This document shows, one piece after another, positions 12,040-22,473 of a DNA stretch of 64,000 nucleotides. Position 1 is the first letter of the stretch; each line of letters opens with the position of its first letter. The notes beneath the pieces were generated by a model. The model saw only the letters and a program-made list of their open reading frames with translations. It made no database searches and had not been told where the DNA came from. The stretch comes from Phoenix dactylifera. Its lineage: Eukaryota > Streptophyta > Magnoliopsida > Arecales > Arecaceae. The stretch covers positions 62,001 through 126,000 of the forward strand of contig NW_024067684.1 of the NCBI RefSeq assembly GCF_009389715.1, given 5' to 3'. The position numbers and the translations under genes are program-made.

Positions 12040-12673
12040 GGGTCCATAAACAATATGCTATTTGTGGGGTCCATCACAGATTAGTATTTTCTTGTTTGAG
12101 ATTAGAAGGGGCTAATCCCTATCTTACTCCTCAGGAATAACTCTAATCCGAATCGAACCCACGTTTTATTTTGCCCGAGTAGCAAGAGGTGGAACCATCC
12201 AAATTAAAATTTGGTGGTGGAGTTCATCGAATGGTAACTCTAATCCGAATCGAACCGGGTCCATAAATAATATGCTATATGGGATCCATCACAGATTAGG
12301 TTTTCTTATTTGAGATTAGAAGAAGCTAATCCCTATCTTACTCCTCGGGAAGAATTCTAATCCGAATTGAAGCCATGATCTATTTTGCCCGAGTAGCAAG
12401 AGGTGGTACCATCCAAATTAAAATTTGGCGGTGGAGTACAGTTCATCGAATATTAACTCTAATTCGAATCGAACCGGGTCCATAAATAATACGCTTATGG
12501 GATCCATCACATATTAGGTTTTCTCATTTGAGATTAGAAGAGGCTAATCCCTATCTTACTCCTCGGAAAGAACTCTAATCCGAATCGAACCCACGATCTA
12601 TTTTGCCCGAGTAGCAAGAGGTTGGTACCATCCAAATTATAATTTAGCGGTGGAGTTCATCGAATATTAATGT
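12040..12673. repeat. Tandem repeat, three units of about 217 bp
   Basis: Units begin at 12040, 12257 and 12476, each with GGGTCCATAAA, then GGATCCATCACA or similar, CTAATCCCTATCTTACTCCTC and TTTTGCCCGAGTAGCAAGAGGT, and ending near CATCGAATATTAA. The units differ by scattered substitutions and small indels. No coding potential. Confidence 0.85.
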
Positions 12674-13167
12674 GCCCATCCTAGATTTATGCAGAGTCCT
12701 TGTGCGCCGACCTAACATGTAACTTATCCTAATGCAAAACCATGTTCATGATTATTTGATGCAGTATCATGTTTGTAAATAGAAAGCTCATTGTATCTTT
12801 TGAAATACAATATAGTTTTGTGAGCTAATATGGGAAACATCATAGAGATTCCAATGTATGTAGATGACTCTGCTATAGCTAACCAGTTGCACTCGTCCTC
12901 TATCTGAGTGAGTTTCATCTTTAGGGTCTTAGGAGGTGTTTTCCATTGTCCGTGCTTACAAAACTATAATTAGTAGTTCTCCTACTAATATTCTCAAATT
13001 AAAAAAATAAAAAGAAAAACATTACTCTTAATTCATAATTTAAGATACATTAATATATAATTTATTCACTTAGCACAGTTTTGAAAGAGATTTCTCATGC
13101 ATGCAAGAGTCATAATTAATATTGTATATGTCAAGTGCAAGCAAAAATGCACCATTGTTGTGTAGAG

Positions 13168-15049
13168 TGCAGACCTTACTTGAAAACCGTGCATACTGTA
13201 GAAAATTAAAATCGCAGCGGAAGATGCATGCACGGTCGTTTATCTCATGAACAAAATAAAAATCGTTCGTAGATAGTTTCACCTTTGATGGTTGAAACCC
13301 TCTTTCTTTCAATCAACTCTTTGATTGCTTTTGAGAGAAAAAAGAAGGATGAAGGGAGAGAAGGAGGGCCGCCTCTTCTTTTCTTTTTCTTTCTTGCGGT
13401 GGAGGAAGGATAGGGAAGAAAGGAGGCCGCATGCACACCAAAGAAAAAGATAGGAGGGGGCCGGCCCCTTCTTCCTTTTTTATTTGGATGCCCTAGGCAT
13501 GGAGCTCCTAAAAATTAAGAGCTCACGCCTAGCCCAAGTCAAATTAGGAGGGGCACACGCCCCTCCTCTCTTTTGGGCTCATGCATGCTCCAAACCAAAT
13601 TAAGTAGGGGCGTGCGGCCAAACTTATTTTGGGTACATGAATCCTACTCTAAGGAGGATTAGATGACCACAAAGAGTCCTTATCCGATAAGGACTTTTAA
13701 TCCTTATCCTTTAGATCATGACTCAATTAGGATTCTAGGAGTCCTACTCCAAGTAGTCTCTTATAATTTTCAGTTCTAATCTAATTAGGACTCTAGGAGT
13801 CCTACTCCAAGTATCTAGAGTCCTACTCCAAGTAGGACTCTTAAACCTTATCTAATAAGGTCAAGCCCAATTGATTCAATCAAATTGCAATCCAATTGCA
13901 ATTATTCCTTCTTCAACTCACTAACTCTTAGTGGGTTAAACCAATTATCAATCAAATTGATAATCATAATCTATTGTGATTCCAAATCAATATCCAATCA
14001 TCGGATCGATCAAAACATCTAATGTGTGTGACCCCATAGGTTATATTCTGTCTGGTAGTGAGACATATTATGATCCCTATCACAATATCATTGAAAACTT
14101 CTTTCAATTGGTTGGAACAATTCCAACTCATCTCACCAGAGATTATTGACCATCAAGATAATCCCTATGAGTCTCACCATCTACTAGTGACACCTAGCAG
14201 CATGTAGTGGCAATCCAGCAGAATAGAATAGATGAACCTCTAGGTGCAGTTATCGTATAGTACAGTTCTTCTATCGTAGATCTCCACAAGACGGAGGTCA
14301 TGGATAACTCGTCAAACCTCATCATCTGTCATATGTCAAGATTTATTCAACTTTAGTTCGAGAGCGGAAAACTCCTTTTATACTGTACATACTGCCTCGG
14401 CCGAGGTATTTCAAACTCTGTCTCATAAATCACATAGGACCACTCATTATCTACCAAGGTCAATAGATTCCATGTAGGTGTACACCCTACTCCTACAGTG
14501 AACCTACTGCAGCCAATCTGCACCATAAGGACCCATATGGCTAGAGACCATGTATATATACAGTCAAACTATAGCAACCTTACTGTAAATAGCCGAGGCA
14601 CTATAGTTCAAAGAACCAGTCATACTACTGCAACATCAAGTAAGTCACTGACGAGTGAATAGATATCCAAGTGACTTCTTGCTTTGGTCATGTTCGGTAC
14701 CCTTGTTCTCTAACAAGCACCTGCACTATCACTTCAATGTCCCTACACTGTGGACTCGAGACTAGTCTTATTAATTCAATCACCGTCCTCGTGATGATCC
14801 ATCGATCAGGAACATTTAGGAATTAATCACCAATGACATGGGGTCAAATTCTCAACTCTTAAGAATATGTATCATCATCTTATTAATTTCTTGAATAATT
14901 CATGGACACATACACAACATGAATGAAAAAAATGCCCAATATTATTAAATAATAACAAAGTCAAGTACAAAACTATGTCCGAAAATAAATAATATGTCAG
15001 CCAGATTGGCTTCTAAGGCATACATCTAACAATGCAGATCTTACTTAAA
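13168..15049 (-). mobile_element. LTR-like interspersed element with 17-bp flanking repeats
   Basis: A block of about 1.85 kb with no open frames is bounded by TGCAGACCTTACTTGAA (13168-13184) and TGCAGATCTTACTTAAA (15033-15049). On the minus strand it begins TGTTAGATGTATGCC just inside the right repeat, like the 5' end of a large Copia LTR. Near the left end ACCGTGCAT is mirrored by ATGCACGGT about 40 bp further in. The section 13730-13850 has three copies of AGGAGTCCTACTCCAAGTA. I call it a solo-LTR-like or non-autonomous element, but the 17-bp flanks do not fit a normal LTR duplication. Confidence 0.5.
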
Positions 15050-15364
15050 GAGGCATGTAATATATTGGTAAATGCGCTCCATGAAAAATTCAAGTTAAAG
15101 AACATGCCGAACTTGCCAGGTGTTTGCTAAAAATTTTCGACCAGGCACTTGTCCAGCAATGTCCTGCATAAATACTACATGGCATATACGAAAAAGATAC
15201 TTATATAAACTATGAAAAAATACTGTTAATGCAGCCTTTTTTACATTAACAATATGCTGGATTGTGATAGCTCGGCCACTTTTTAAAGCCGGCTATCAAT
15301 TTGAAGTCAACCATTCGCTTCTCGTTTGAAATTTGAAAATCGCATCGAGGAGGCAAATCATTAA

Positions 15365-15820
15365 GAATTTGTTTGACTCATGGAATTTTCTTTTTCATTG
15401 AGATATTTTTTTTCTAGAAAGCTGATTCTTAAAAATATGATGCCTAAAAAAATAATTTTTGTATGTTTGGTTACCATAAAAAAGTGGCATATTCTAAAGT
15501 GTCTTATGTTTAGTTGATCAACATATATTTTTCTGAAAAAATTATGTAAAATATCTGTTATACCCTTAATAAAGAAAAAGATCTTATCGACTAATTTTGA
15601 GGCCTAAAGGTAGTTTTGGAAAGAAAAAAAAAAGATCTCAATTCTTAATTCGTAGGAAAGCAGCTTGTCTATGTTCATAGTGAGTTTTTCTTTCTTATGA
15701 AATATAGTAATCTTATTTTCATCTCTCTCCTTTAAAAACTCCAACCAAACAAAAAATTTTTCTTTATTTTTTTTCTTAACTATACTTTCATATTTTATTT
15801 TTTGTGAACCAAATGAATCC
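15365..15820. mobile_element. Tourist-like MITE (456 bp), TSD TAA
   Basis: Left end GAATTTGTTTGACTC and right end complementary to GGATTCATTTGGTTCAC form imperfect inverted repeats. TAA flanks both ends (15362-15364 and 15821-15823). The interior matches the element at 25005-25441 in layout, for example 'TGTTTGGTT', 'AAAAAGT', 'TTATACCCTTAATAAAGAAAAA' and 'ACTCCAACCAAACAA'. A 3-bp TAA/TTA duplication with these ends fits PIF/Harbinger-derived Tourist elements. Confidence 0.72.
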
Positions 15821-16439
15821 TAAAAATAGGAGACTGCTGACCAAGGAACCTGCTTAGAAGAACACTTCTTTGTTAAAGTTGAGCATCTTTTTAAGAAGAA
15901 ATTTGAGGGTTGAAAATGTTGGTCAGTGTTGATGTGATGTATTATTTAGTACATGAGACAAAAAAGTTCCTATTGAGACGTGCATGGCCATAAAGATCAT
16001 AGCTTCACATGAAAATGTGAACGTCTAATATGAGATTTGACGAAGCTTTCAAAAAATGGTGACAATATTATCAAAACATTACTTGTTAGTGGTCTTTCAT
16101 TCTAGATATCATAATTGACCTAATTGGATTAAAGTCTAGTCCGCTCTAAACCTTTAACAGAGTTTTTAGAAGTAGAACTGTTGGAAGTAGAGCCTTCTGA
16201 AGTAGAGCTTTTATAAAAAGTTGTTTGCTGTTTGGTAACTACATTTCTAAAGTGTTGTGACACTTTAACATGTGTTTGGTAAACAAACTCAAAAATTATT
16301 TTTGTATGACAAAATGACCATAAAGGACATTACATAATATTATACAACAGATCATAATAAAATATAATATGTATTAATACATAAATATATGATATAGTAT
16401 AATATAACTGTAGTATAATATAATATCATTATAATATAG

Positions 16440-16880
16440 TACTATATGCATACTATAGGATAATAATATAATATAATATTAAATTATTTAACATAACATA
16501 TTAATGTATTATGATATAATGTAATATAATATTATATTTATAGTATAATACATTAATGAAGATATAAAATATTATAATTGTCAGTATAAATTAATTTTTC
16601 ATAATATAACATAATATTAAATTATTTAACATAATATATTAATGTATTATGATATAATGTAATATAATATAATATTTATAGTATAATACAATAATAAAGT
16701 TATATAATATTATAATTATTAGCATAAATTAGTTTTCCATAATATAACATAATATTAAATTATTTAAGGTAACATATTAATGTATTATGATATAATGTAA
16801 TATAATATTATATTTATAGTATAATACAATAATAAAGATATGAAATATTTTAATTATTAGCATAAATTAATTTTTCACCC
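16440..16880. repeat. AT-rich tandem repeat, about 140-bp unit, three copies
   Basis: Three units begin near 16458, 16612 and 16748. Each carries AATATTAAATTATTTAA, TATTAATGTATTATGATATAA, TGTAATATAATATTATATTT (or close) and TAGTATAATACA. The composition is almost wholly A/T. It lies inside the larger composite repeat. Confidence 0.75.
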
Positions 16881-16924
16881 TTCTCATGACTATTTATCTC
16901 TCTAACAAATTTTCTAGATAGGTG

Positions 16925-16969
16925 ATAAAATTGGTTAAACAATTATTAATATTTTTATTTATTTATTTA

Positions 16970-17002
<33 letters not shown>

Positions 17003-17510
17003 CTTTTCCTTCCCTTCTTTCTTCTTCTTCCTTCCCGAAGCTTCTCCCCTCTTAGCTTCTTTCTTTCTTCTCTTCCCCTCTCCCTTTTTCCTCCCTTGCC
17101 TCACTTATCCCATGCAGTCATGGAAGGGGCGATCAAGCTCCCGGCGACACGACGACAGGAAGGTGGGCGGTGAAGCCGGAGGGAGAAGCTTCGGGGGAGA
17201 GGCGATCAAGGGAGAAGGAGCGGCAGAGGAGGATGGAGAAGAGGCGGAGGGCATCGGGGGCGGTGGCGGAGGGGAGGGAGCGGCAGAGGAGGAGGGAGAA
17301 GATGCGGAGGGCATCGAGGGAGAGGGAGCAGCAGAGAAGGGAGAAGTGGCGGAGGGCGTCGGGGGCGGCGGGGGGCGGGGGGCGGGGGGGGGGGGGAGAG
17401 GGAGAGGGCCTTAAGGGTGACATTAAAGAGGGGGAGGGAGGGGGATGGGTGGGAGAGGAAGAAGCGGCGATGGAGTATTTTGGGGAGAAAAAAAAAAATT
17501 AAAATGGAGG
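16925..17510. repeat. Strand-asymmetric pyrimidine tract followed by purine minisatellite
   Basis: 16960-17100 is nearly pure C/T on the plus strand and 17110-17510 is nearly pure G/A. The purine half is a degenerate minisatellite of units like GGAGCGGCAGAGGAGGAGGGAGAAG and ends in a G run near 17380. Open frames run through it on both strands because stops are rare in such sequence; their Glu/Gly or Pro/Ser products are artefacts. Confidence 0.7.
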
Positions 17511-17739
17511 GTATTTTGGTAAAAAAACAGCTTTCCGACAAAACTCAAAATAGTTTTTTCGGAAAGCTCCAAATTAGAGCTTCTCCCAAAAAGCTATTTT
17601 TAGCTTTTTGAAAAAGCTAAAACAACTTTTCGAAATTTTTACTAAATATTATTTTTTATCTAAAAGTATTTTTGAAGGGCCAGAAAATGCTTTTTGGCCC
17701 TCTAAAAGCTCCTCCAAACGGAGCTTAAGAAATGCATAA

Positions 17740-18498
17740 AGTATTTCCTTATCATCCACTGTTCTTCTCGCTTTGGTTTTCTTTGCTTTGGTCAATGACT
17801 ATTTGAGTATGAACATCATGTAAGAGCGTCTATACAAATCAAAGAGCTAAGATTTACTTTGTTTAATCCATGTTGAAGGCCACCTATCTCCTTTGCAACG
17901 CAATTAGCCTTCTAGCAATATGTTCCATGTCTCAAGGGGACATGTTAGTGGTACCATGCATCCATATTTGATATGGTCCAGACTAGACTGAAGACCTCAT
18001 CTCATGCATCAACCTGATCGAAAATATACAACTTAGGAAAGTCACCGTATATAATATTCGTATGTGTGGGATCTGCTATGTATCTGATAAGGACTCATTT
18101 GATCTGCAAAAAAAAGAAGAAAAAAAAAGTGTGGTCAACAAAAAAATGAAAAAATACTTTAATATTTGGCCGTAGTTATTAAAGAAGAGAATGAGAAAGT
18201 AAATTTTTTATAAAAATAAGATTTTCATATTTTATGAAAAAAAATCATATAGAACATGAGAAAATTCAATAATTTTCATCGATTGAAAAATAGAATATTT
18301 TTTTTCTAAAAATGACATTAAATTTCTAGATAAAATAGAATAAGATCTTTTTCTTTATTAAAAATATAATAAATATTTTATATATTTTTTAAAAAAATAG
18401 ATGCTCAACCAAATATAATTTATTCTACAATGTATCGTTTTTTTATGGCCATCCAAATATGCAAAAATTACGGGTATCATACATTCAGCCATCAACTT

Positions 18499-18529
<31 letters not shown>

Positions 18530-18815
18530 TTTGCAAACCAAACAAGCTTTTAATCCAGTGTGCCCGTGGGACGGCTCCTTGGGATGATGACACTCTAGTG
18601 GGGCAGATACCTTACGATTTTGGTTACCTCAGCAGCCGTCCCGGCGGCTACTTACTTTTCAATCCAACCCATCAAATCATCATCCAACGGATAGAAACGT
18701 GCACTCCGTGCCAAAAGGAGTCTTCCCAGGCGGCGTGCCGGGAAATCATTTGGCGGGTCCCACCACCAAGTCGAGCCCACCTATTTCAGATAGGATAAGG
18801 GTCCCACAATCATGT
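17740..18815. other. Intergenic, AT-rich
   Basis: Nothing coding is recognised. A TTA microsatellite of about nine units lies at 18503-18530. The open frame at 18430-18798 starts within A/T-rich sequence and has no family features. Confidence 0.5.
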
Positions 18816-18819
18816 AGCA

Positions 18820-18825
18820 CACGTG
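18820..18825 (+). promoter_or_regulatory. G-box / ABRE-like CACGTG upstream of WRKY
   Basis: ACACGTGTC lies about 290 bp before the WRKY start codon. CACGTGTC is the core of ABA-response elements and a binding site for bZIP and bHLH factors. Whether it is used cannot be seen. Confidence 0.4.
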
Positions 18826-19074
18826 TCATCTTTTGAGAGGGCTTGCACCAGAATCTTAAGTGGCCGAAGAGTCCCCACGTCATAAGCGCCGGCGACTCTG
18901 GAATCGCCAAGTCGAGCACGTCGCGGCGATGAATGGTGGCAGCAGCGGCAACAAAGAAGCTTCCAGTTTAGGCGAAGGAAGCTCGGTGGAAGGGGTGGCC
19001 CATTGATACATACGAACAAATCTAGATTTCTCCACCAAAATTATGTGTTCTAATTTATGTGCACATATCCGGCA

Positions 19075-19086
19075 CTATATATATGG
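19075..19086 (+). promoter_or_regulatory. TATA box of the plus-strand WRKY gene
   Basis: CTATATATATGG is preceded by GGCA, matching the GCACTATATA core of the sister WRKY promoter. It lies about 25-30 bp before the ATG, implying a very short 5' UTR. Confidence 0.6.
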
Positions 19087-19107
19087 GAAGCTATGCGTTA
19101 GGAGATC

Positions 19108-20135
19108 ATGGCGGCTGTGGGAACTCCATTGTATGGCCAGGCCAATATGGCCTACTTCTCTTCCCTAGCTGGACAAGGGAGTGGCTCGGTCTATGATGAT
19201 CTCCAATCCGACCAACCGGCGGCATTCGATCTCTCCGATTACATCTCGTTGTATGAGGGCTTGCCGCCGGCTTCATTTGGGCAACCGGAAAGTACTGCAG
19301 TTCCTCCCATGGTGGTAGATGCCGACCACACTGCAAGCCAGATTAGTGGAAGCAACTTAACTACTAGTAGCAGTAGTAGTACTAGAAGGTAAGTATAATT
19401 AGATTCATTACTTCACCAGGCTTTTTTTTCCCCATGAATTCTGACGCACTAATGGTTTAGTTGTGACCATGCGAATGGTTTGGAAATGCAGGAGTGGAGT
19501 GGAGAGTCTGAGAATGGTCGAAGGGTCCAGGATCGCATTCAGGACGAAGTCGGAGGTTGAGATCCTGAACGACGGGTTCAAGTGGCGCAAGTATGGGAAA
19601 AAGTCTGTGAAGAACAGCCCCAATCCAAGGTATACGAAGTGAGAAGTCTTAAAGAATTCTGCTTCTGGTGATGAGAAGTTCCCATGTTCTTAATTACAAT
19701 GGAACTGAGCCATTGCACCAGTAAAGGATCGAGTTTCGTTTTGTCTTTCAATAAACAGAAACAAAACTAGAGGATTGGAATTCTAATAACCCCTTTTCTT
19801 TGAAGAAAAATAGCATGCGTAAAGCATTCTAGTGATCACCGTAATTTAAATTCCTTGCCTTCAGTTTGTCTCTGAGAATTAGAATATATAGCTTAACTAA
19901 GTGCTAGCTCTCTCTTTTACTTGATTGATTGGTCAGGAACTACTACCGTTGCTCAACTGAGGGCTGCCCGGTGAAGAAGAGGGTAGAAAGAGACAAAGAA
20001 GACCCAAGCTATGTGATAACCACCTACGAGGGGACGCACAACCACATGAGTCCCGGTGTTGTTTACTACACGACCCAAGACGACGCCTCAGGCCGGTTTT
20101 ATGTGGCCGGTTGCGGATTGCCTCTAGATTCATGA
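19108..20135 (+). CDS. WRKY transcription factor, group IIc, WRKYGKK variant
   Basis: Nuclear transcription factor of about 205 residues. Exons are 19108-19388, 19492-19629 and 19937-20135, with GT/AG borders and both introns in phase 2. Exon 2 has [19 protein letters not shown] followed by RKYGKK. Exon 3 has [10 protein letters not shown] and ends its zinc finger in THNH, with 23 residues between the second Cys and the first His. The body of the domain closely follows the Arabidopsis WRKY50/51 group. The N-terminal exon is acidic, with a Ser-rich stretch (SSSSS) just before the first intron. The start codon is the first ATG after the TATA box. It is the divergent sister of the gene at 9467-10564; the N-terminal exons have diverged widely while the DNA-binding domain has not. 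No defect is visible. Confidence 0.92.
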
Positions 20136-21600
20136 AAACCTGAACGCAGTTGCTTCACAAGCCAGAGTACTCAAATCTGGCTGCAGATATATAGCCTCCA
20201 GCGAAGCAACTGCAATGCTTTTTTTTTTTTTTTTGTTGTTGTTGCTGAAGTACGGCTGCATATGCTTTTCAATTCTCGTGCAAATGATTAGCTTGGCTTG
20301 GCTTGTGGAATGAAACTTTTTCTTGCACCAATTTAGTCTGAGATTTTCGTTCTTGCAGCCATAGTAAGTTAATTAATTAAACTCTTTAATTTTTCTCTCT
20401 ATTTATAAATTGAAAGCAAAAGTATGGATTTTTATGATAGTTCCATCATTTCTTTGATTCGAGATATCAACAACGATCTAAACTTCTACTTTAGCTACAA
20501 GCATTTCAAACTCTCAATGGTACTTAATTATCCTGGCAACGAGGATTCATGCCTTCTTTGAAAGGGCAACATTATTATTCCCTTTGAGGGTGGCTTGGAA
20601 CCTAAGAGGTGATAATACTTTGACATCTTGCTGTTGTTTGAGCAAGAACTTAACTTATATATATATAATTATGTTAGCCCAATAATGAATTTAATATATA
20701 TTAGAGTGTGTAGTGTCCATTTTCTAAGCCCACCAAGAGAATTTTTCTCCATTTCCTTTTTTTTTTTTTAAGCAAAATCGTTCAAAGAGATCTTAAGAAT
20801 TGATTGATGGATTCATGAAATAGCTCAATATAAATTAACAACAATCACAATACATTGGAATAATCTGCAAGTACCACAATTTTGTCACCTAATGTTGATT
20901 AAGTTATGGTATTTGGTGACCCAAATAACTAAATGAAATCATGGAAAAGTCTTAAGAGAGTAAAAAAATCATACCATCGGATCTACATTTCTATACATCG
21001 AGCACTTTAGGTGTTTGTGTTATTGCTCCTTTTTTGGTCAAGAAGACATGCTTTAGTGTACTTCATCCATTTAATAAAAAATACCTAAACTCTTTGAAAG
21101 ACTTGATGCTCAAAGTCAAAATAATGGAAATTTCTATTTAGCGTTCGTCAAACTAATATTATTTTACAATCTTTGAAGAGTCAACCTTGTCCTTATTTTT
21201 ATTCTTATGTTTCTAAATGTGTTGAATGTGCTCCAAAAAAAAAAAAAAAATGAAACAAACCCTTTCACACACATCTTGCAAATATTGTAATAATAACTTT
21301 CTTGTAGCATCTCAATAAGAATCAAAGAGGAGAGAGGCTTTTATCACACAAAAAAATATAAAAATATTATTTAACATAATCTTCACTATTATAATGCAAA
21401 TCCGGCAGCTGTTAGCTTTATTTAAACTAAACTAAACCATATAAACACTTTTTAATAATAAATAAATTAGTTTTTTTTTTCTCCTAAGAAAGAGAGACAA
21501 GAAAAGAGGACAGATATCAATTTAGCATAAATAAGTATAAAATTATTAACTAGATCTAATATTAGGAATAACTATTGACAATCTCTCCATGCGTGCATCT
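20136..21600. other. Intergenic between WRKY and RIQ genes
   Basis: The stretch is AT-rich with homopolymer runs (T run near 20219-20234, A run near 21235-21250). I see no gene, inverted repeat pair or tandem array. Confidence 0.5.
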
Positions 21601-21660
21601 CACGTGCCGAGAACTCCTCTAAATAAAAAAGAAAAGAAATGTGGGCCCCACAGGATAAGC
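21601..21660 (+). promoter_or_regulatory. Light-responsive-type promoter cluster (G-box, TCP site, I-box)
   Basis: Within 60 bp are CACGTG (21601-21606), the palindrome GTGGGCCCCAC (from 21641; TCP class I/II type) and GATAAG (I-box, 21654-21659). They lie 150-200 bp before the ATG of the RIQ-type gene. G-box plus I-box pairs are characteristic of nuclear photosynthesis genes, which fits the product. Confidence 0.6.
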
Positions 21661-21807
21661 CCCTTCCGCTTCCATTGGCTCCGATGGGATTTGCCATTAG
21701 GCGGTGGAAAAACCGATGAAGGAGGGGGGGAAGTAGAGGAGAAGACGCCCGTGGCTGCGCATCGACGCCACTGACCTAATCTTAATCTCGCCGAAACCCC
21801 GAAGAAA

Positions 21808-22473
21808 ATGGCGGCGTCAACGATGTCCTCCGCCGCCGCCGCCGCCACCTACTCTTCTTCCCTCTCCCCCTCCTCTTCTCTCTCCTCCAAGAGCAAACCC
21901 CTCAAGATCCTCGCCATGGCCTCCAGAAAGAAGGTATCTTTCTTGCCCACCCCTCAAGCTTCTCGAACGGGCCAATTTCTGATCTCTTATACCGTATGTT
22001 ACTAACCCTAATCCCATTTTGGATTGCAGGTGAATAGGTACGACGGGAATTGGGCGAAGCAGTGGTACGGGGCGGGGATCTTCGTGGAGGGCAGCGAGGA
22101 GGTGAGCGTGGACGTGGTCAAGAAGCTTGAGGAGCGCAAGGTCCTCAGCGGCGTTGAGAAGGCTGGCCTCCTCTCCAAGGCCGAGCAGCTCGGCTTCACG
22201 CTCTCCTCCATCGAGAAGCTCGGGTTCTTCTCCAAGGCAGAGGAGCTCGGCCTCCTCAGCTTCCTCGAGAGGGCCGCCGGTGTCTCCCCCTCCGTCCTCG
22301 CCTCGGTGTCGCTGCCGCTCTTGCTCGCTGCCGTCGCCGCCGTTGTCCTTATCCCCGACGACTCCGCCGCGCTCGTGGCCGCGCAGGTCGTCGTCGCCGC
22401 CGCCCTCTTGATCGGCGCCGTCGGGCTCTTCGTGGGGTCGGTCTTGTTGGGCGGGCTACAAGAGTCCGACTGA
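21808..22473 (+). CDS. RIQ: DUF1118 thylakoid membrane protein, RIQ1/RIQ2-like
   Basis: Two exons, 21808-21933 and 22030-22473 (phase 0, GT/AG), give about 189 residues. The first 40 residues are Ala/Ser-rich with few acidic residues, as in a chloroplast transit peptide. The mature part starts VNRYDGNWAKQW, followed by a charged region with repeated 'GLLSKAE/GFFSKAE/GLLSFLE' helices. Two hydrophobic segments follow (about residues 135-157 and 162-185) around 'IPDDSAAL'. This is the DUF1118 layout. The Arabidopsis members RIQ1 and RIQ2 sit in grana thylakoids and affect LHCII organisation, grana stacking and non-photochemical quenching. The start is the first ATG downstream of the promoter cluster. 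Codon use is strongly GC-biased. A second truncated copy lies at the right edge of the window. Confidence 0.88.

Larger units (their letters stand above)
16140..17735. repeat. Composite AT-rich / purine-rich repeat with gene-like ends
   Basis: The left edge (AGAAGTAGAGCTTTTATAAA...GTTTGGTAAC) and right edge (CTAAAAGCTCCTCCAAACGGAGCTT) look like opposite ends of one plant MITE-type element. The middle consists of an AT-only tandem array, a C/T-rich tract and a G/A-rich tract. The precise ends and a target duplication are not clear. Confidence 0.4.

Noticed and set aside
12040..12673. Possible CRISPR-like array
   Set aside because: Units are adjacent 217-bp tandem copies without unique spacers, and this is a plant nuclear genome.
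17105..17541. Overlapping Gly/Glu- and Pro/Ser-rich open frames on both strands
   Set aside because: Pure purine/pyrimidine minisatellite; open in all frames because stop codons are rare in such composition.
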